From: CAYUXU01 sp964489695
GTDB lineage: Bacteria; Bacillota_I; Bacilli_A; Erysipelotrichales; Erysipelotrichaceae
DNA: 8,938 bases
Direction of reading: 5' to 3'
NCBI GenBank assembly: GCA_964489695.1
Contig: CAZAZP010000031.1
Coordinates: forward strand, 1 to 8,938
Below, piece after piece: positions 5,849 to 8,938 of the stretch. Both the position numbers and the translations under genes were made by a program. The notes under the pieces are model-generated. The model was given only the letters and a program-made list of their open reading frames with translations, was not told the origin of the DNA and made no database searches. The first letter of the stretch is position 1; each line of letters opens with the position of its first letter.

Positions 5849-8800
5849 TTGCTTACTAATAGATTGCCTGCTACGGTTCCAGGAAATTCAGGCCATGCGA
5901 GCAGTTCAAACTTTGGGTACACTTTTACCCAAATGGGCTTAAAAGAAGCGGGCAATTTATTAAGCACTAGTAGTGCTGATCATAAGATTATTATTACTAT
6001 TACCGATGGCGTACCAACCTTAAGTTATCGTAATCCAAATTTAAGTAATCCTAATAAAAGCGCTAACATTATTGTCAGTAGTCCCGCGGGTTATAATATT
6101 CCCGTTAGTGCAGGTAGTTCTTATCCTAACCATGGCGTTCCAACAATTGAAACCGCTACTGCCTTAATGAATAATTACGACTTATTCGCTATCGGTTTAG
6201 GGCTAAGTGCTGGTGATAGCACAATGAACGCTAGCCCTACTGATGTTAAAGGCGTTATCAATGGGATTACCTCAGGTGTCATTGAACCAGGGCATGACCT
6301 AAAAGCCAATGCTTATATGTCAGATACCGTTCAAGAATTAAAAGATGCCTTATGGGACATTTCTAATAAATTAAGTAATTCAGTGATGAATGGTTCGATT
6401 GATGACCCCATGGGAGAGTACTTTAAGATTGCGGAGCTTACTTTGGCCGATGATTTTGATTTGACTAATGGAAACTATTATTTAAGTGGAAATAAGCCTG
6501 GTTTGACGAGTGGTGTCACTGTGGTAAAAGAAGGTCAAACTCTAAAAATTAAAGGACTTTATTTTGGTGAAGATGAAACTTTAAGTATACGTTATAAAAT
6601 TCAAATGGATACCGAAGCAGCAGGATTTGTTCCTGGAGTTTTCTATCCTACTAATGGAACAACGATATTAACACCAGTTGGTGATGATTCTAGTACTAGC
6701 TATGAATTCCCGGAACCAGAAGCGTTCGGAAATGGCATTACAATTCAAGGTGAAAAATTCTGGCAAGGTGACGAAGGAATTGAAGCTCTTTATCGTCCTG
6801 AGTCTATTACAGTTGCTTTAATGCGTGATGTAAATGATGTCCCGACTGAGGTTGAAGAAATCGTGGTTACTCCTAATTCTGAAGGAAAATGGACTTATTA
6901 TTTTGAAGATGCTTTATGGTATGATAGCTCGGGTGAATTTATTGAGTTCTATGTAAAGGACGATGTGGGAGGTTATACTTCAGTACCTGGTGGATTAACC
7001 CGCGATGAATTTGGTAATATCACCTATAATATCACTAATGTCTTTGCCTTGACTTCAAGTATTCAACTAGAAAAAATAGCTGATAAATCAGAGTTAGTAG
7101 TTAATGATGAGATTACTTATACTTTTAATGTAACTAACACAGGCGAGATGCCTATAAGTAATATTATTTTGGAAGATAATTTAGTTGGTCTTGGACCAAT
7201 TTCTTATTTAACGCTGGATGGTAATCCAATAACTGATCTTGAGCATCTTGTTTTAGCGCCTGGAGCGGTTCTCATTGCCGAAGCAGCTTATACGGTTACG
7301 CAACTAGACGTTAATCGAGGCTTTGTTTTAAACGAAGCTTCAGTCAGTGGAATTGATCCTAAAGGTAGCTTAGTTGAAGATGAAACTGATCATACCATTT
7401 TGGGTGAGATCAATTTAGGCATTGATTTAGAAAAAACAGCCGATAAGATTACAGTTTCAACAGCTGGCGAAGAGCTTTTATATACTTTTACGATTACTAA
7501 TATTGGTAACGTAACATTAACTGATGTAACGTTAAATGACCCAATGTTAGGTGGAAATATTGTGCTTGATAAGACAACTTTAGATCCTAATGAGGTAGCA
7601 ACAGCCTCAGTAATCTACGAGGTAACTCAAGCTGATGTTGATCGTGGCTATATTGATAATAAAGCAACCGTCATTGGTAACCCTTATGGTTTTGATGCTG
7701 AAGATCCATCCAGTCCTCAACCGCAAACTGCTGAAGATGAAGTCCAAGTACTGGCTTCATCTAATCCGACTATCAAATTGGACAAAGTAGCAGATAAAGA
7801 TTATATTACGCTGGCTGGAGAAGTAGTGACTTACACCTTTACAGTTACTAATACTGGCAATGTTACCTTAACGGATATTGTGGTAAATGATCCACTAGTG
7901 GGTGGCAGTGTTACTTTACTTAAAACGGAATTAGCTCCAGGTGAAAGCACTACTGGTACTGGTCAATATACTGTCACGCAACTAGATGTCGAAGGTATAA
8001 GTCGTTATAATCAAGCTGAGACGGAAGGAACTCCACCTAACCATGATCCAAGTGATCCTACTAGTCCAGCAAAAGTATTTGACGACGCCGATCTTACAAT
8101 CCCAACACTACACAATCCGCTAATTCAACTCGAAAAAGTAGCTGATGTTGCTGAAGTAAGAGACGTTGGCGCAGAAGTTATCTATACCTTTACTATTACC
8201 AATGTTGGCAACGTGACTTTAAATAATGTTACTTTAGACGATGCGATGTTAGGCGGGGCAATTACTATTGATAAAACCACTTTAGCTCCTGGCGAAAGTG
8301 CAACGGGCAGTCAAGGATATCTTGTGACCCAAGCTGATCTTGATGCAGGAAAAATTGAAAACACGGCGATTGCTAAAGGTTATGGTCCAGCCTACGATCC
8401 TGCAGATCCTACTTCATCGGGTGAAGTGACTTCACAAGATGTAGCAGTTGTCTTAACCGACGATACTCCGTTAATTTCTTTAGTGAAGACAAGTGACAAG
8501 CTAAAAGTTACGACCCAAAATGAAAAAGTTATTTACACTTTCGTGATTACCAATAAAGGCAATGTCACACTATATAATCTAGTCATTTATGATGAAATGC
8601 TTGGTGGTGAAATTCTAGTACCGATAACTAGTTTAGCTCCGCAAGATTCATATGAGTTTGATATTGAGTATACAGTGACTATTGCAGATTTGCAATTAGA
8701 AAAACTAATCAATGAAGCAACCGTTGAGGCTAAAGATATCCAAGCAAGAGTTGTCACTGACACGGATGTTGTTACCATTGAGGTTGAATATGTCTCTCCG

Positions 8801-8911
8801 CCAAAATTACCTAATACCGGCATGGGCGCAGTCAACTTCTGGCTAGCCTTACCGCTAATGGCAGTAGGTAGTAGTTTAGTAGTCTATGGAAAAAAGAAAA
8901 AAATAGACTAA
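5849..8911 (+). pseudogene. Surface adhesin/pilin-like protein, C-terminal part (VWA remainder, Cna_B, DUF11 repeats, LPNTG)
   Basis: The remaining 1,020 codons of the adhesin, counted from the TTG at 5849. That TTG is unlikely to be a real start: no ribosome binding site or signal peptide, and the frame is open back to 5768 with good VWA sequence. In order: the VWA remainder with TFTQMGL and IITITDGVP (metal-site Thr and Asp), ending near residue 180; a linker region including SNSVMNGSIDDPMG; a Cna_B-like domain (about 295-398, from GEKFW to YNITN); five DUF11-like repeats (about 404-981); the sortase signal LPNTG (987-991); a membrane helix (about 997-1015); and the tail KKKKID. The architecture suggests a sortase-linked adhesin or pilus tip protein on a stalk. 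The ligand is unknown. Confidence 0.85.
7058..8791 (+). repeat. Five tandem DUF11-like stalk repeats in the adhesin gene
   Basis: Five copies of about 115 codons begin near 7058, 7409, 7757, 8117 and 8465. Each opens with a strand like IxLxKxADK, then YTFTxTNxGNVTLxDVxxxDPMLGG, LAPGExxxxxxxYTVTQxDVxxG and ends NxAxVxG. These are immunoglobulin-like DUF11 (conserved repeat) domains that usually build stiff stalks on bacterial surfaces. Copies 2-4 are the most alike; the first has an extra insertion and the last a different end. Identity is at protein level, with DNA clearly diverged. Confidence 0.85.
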
Positions 8912-8923
8912 TCAATTAACAAT

Positions 8924-8934
8924 AAAAAGGGTGG
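8924..8934 (+). promoter_or_regulatory. Putative ribosome binding site of a gene beyond the window
   Basis: AAAAAGGGTGG lies 13-23 nt after the adhesin stop and 4 nt from the window end. It is similar to, but not a perfect match with, the AAGGAGG consensus. No hairpin with T-run lies between the stop and this site, so a downstream gene in the same operon (a further surface protein or a sortase is typical) is likely. Confidence 0.4.
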
Positions 8935-8938
8935 ATTA

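Noticed and set aside
5849..5851. TTG at 5849 as a true start of an independent gene
   Set aside because: No ribosome binding site, no signal peptide, and the upstream sequence in the same frame continues the VWA domain back to the frameshift.
7058..8791. Tandem repeats as a CRISPR array or DNA-level satellite
   Set aside because: The repetition is at protein level over 115-codon units with diverged DNA, and the frame is maintained throughout.
8587..8835. 82-codon open frame on the minus strand
   Set aside because: It is antisense to the last stalk repeat and the LPNTG anchor; its Ser/Thr-rich composition mirrors the repeat and it has no family features.
8927..8938. Beginning of a T-box motif (AGGGTGG)
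   Set aside because: A T-box leader needs about 150-200 nt with a stem I before this motif, but only 27 nt separate it from the adhesin stop. A ribosome binding site is simpler.

Overview
The window looks like a draft-assembly piece from a low-GC Gram-positive bacterium (Bacillota, probably Lactobacillales). Supporting this are strong AGGAGG-type ribosome binding sites, AT-rich codon use, an sbcD-sbcC pair of Firmicutes type, and a sortase-anchored LPNTG surface protein ending in a KKKK tail. Genus cannot be set from sequence alone. A run of exactly 100 N inside sbcC marks a scaffold gap.

Layout. (1) Positions 16-532, minus strand: a small two-helix membrane protein followed by an overlapping YbjQ-family (UPF0145) gene, probably translationally coupled. 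(2) 611-695, plus strand: a class II tRNA-Leu with GAG anticodon and encoded CCA, behind a good promoter. (3) 833-1225, plus strand: an XRE-type helix-turn-helix protein with two C-terminal membrane segments. Its leader carries two inverted repeats placed over promoter-like elements. (4) 1209-5132, minus strand: a compact operon of a phosphoglycolate-phosphatase-like HAD hydrolase, sbcD and sbcC. The sbcC 3' end overlaps the XRE gene tail to tail by 17 bp. SbcC is much shorter than the family because about 1 kb seems to be hidden in the N gap. (5) 5133-5318: a divergent regulatory region with two sets of direct repeats and promoter candidates for both sides. (6) 5319-8911, plus strand: a large secreted, wall-anchored adhesin or pilin-like protein. 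It has a signal peptide, a VWA domain with MIDAS motif, a Cna_B-like domain, five tandem DUF11-like stalk repeats, LPNTG, a membrane segment and a basic tail. The reading frame is broken by an apparent one-base loss between 5768 and 5843, in the middle of the VWA domain. A Shine-Dalgarno-like sequence at the right edge, with no terminator before it, suggests that another gene of the same operon follows.

Roles. The sbcDC pair processes DNA hairpins and ends; the HAD phosphatase may detoxify 2-phosphoglycolate, a product of oxidative DNA-end damage, which would fit its position. The adhesin locus is the accessory, host- or surface-facing part. I see no wholly new system here. The most informative points are the broken adhesin, its domain architecture, the repeats in its promoter region and the hidden part of sbcC.
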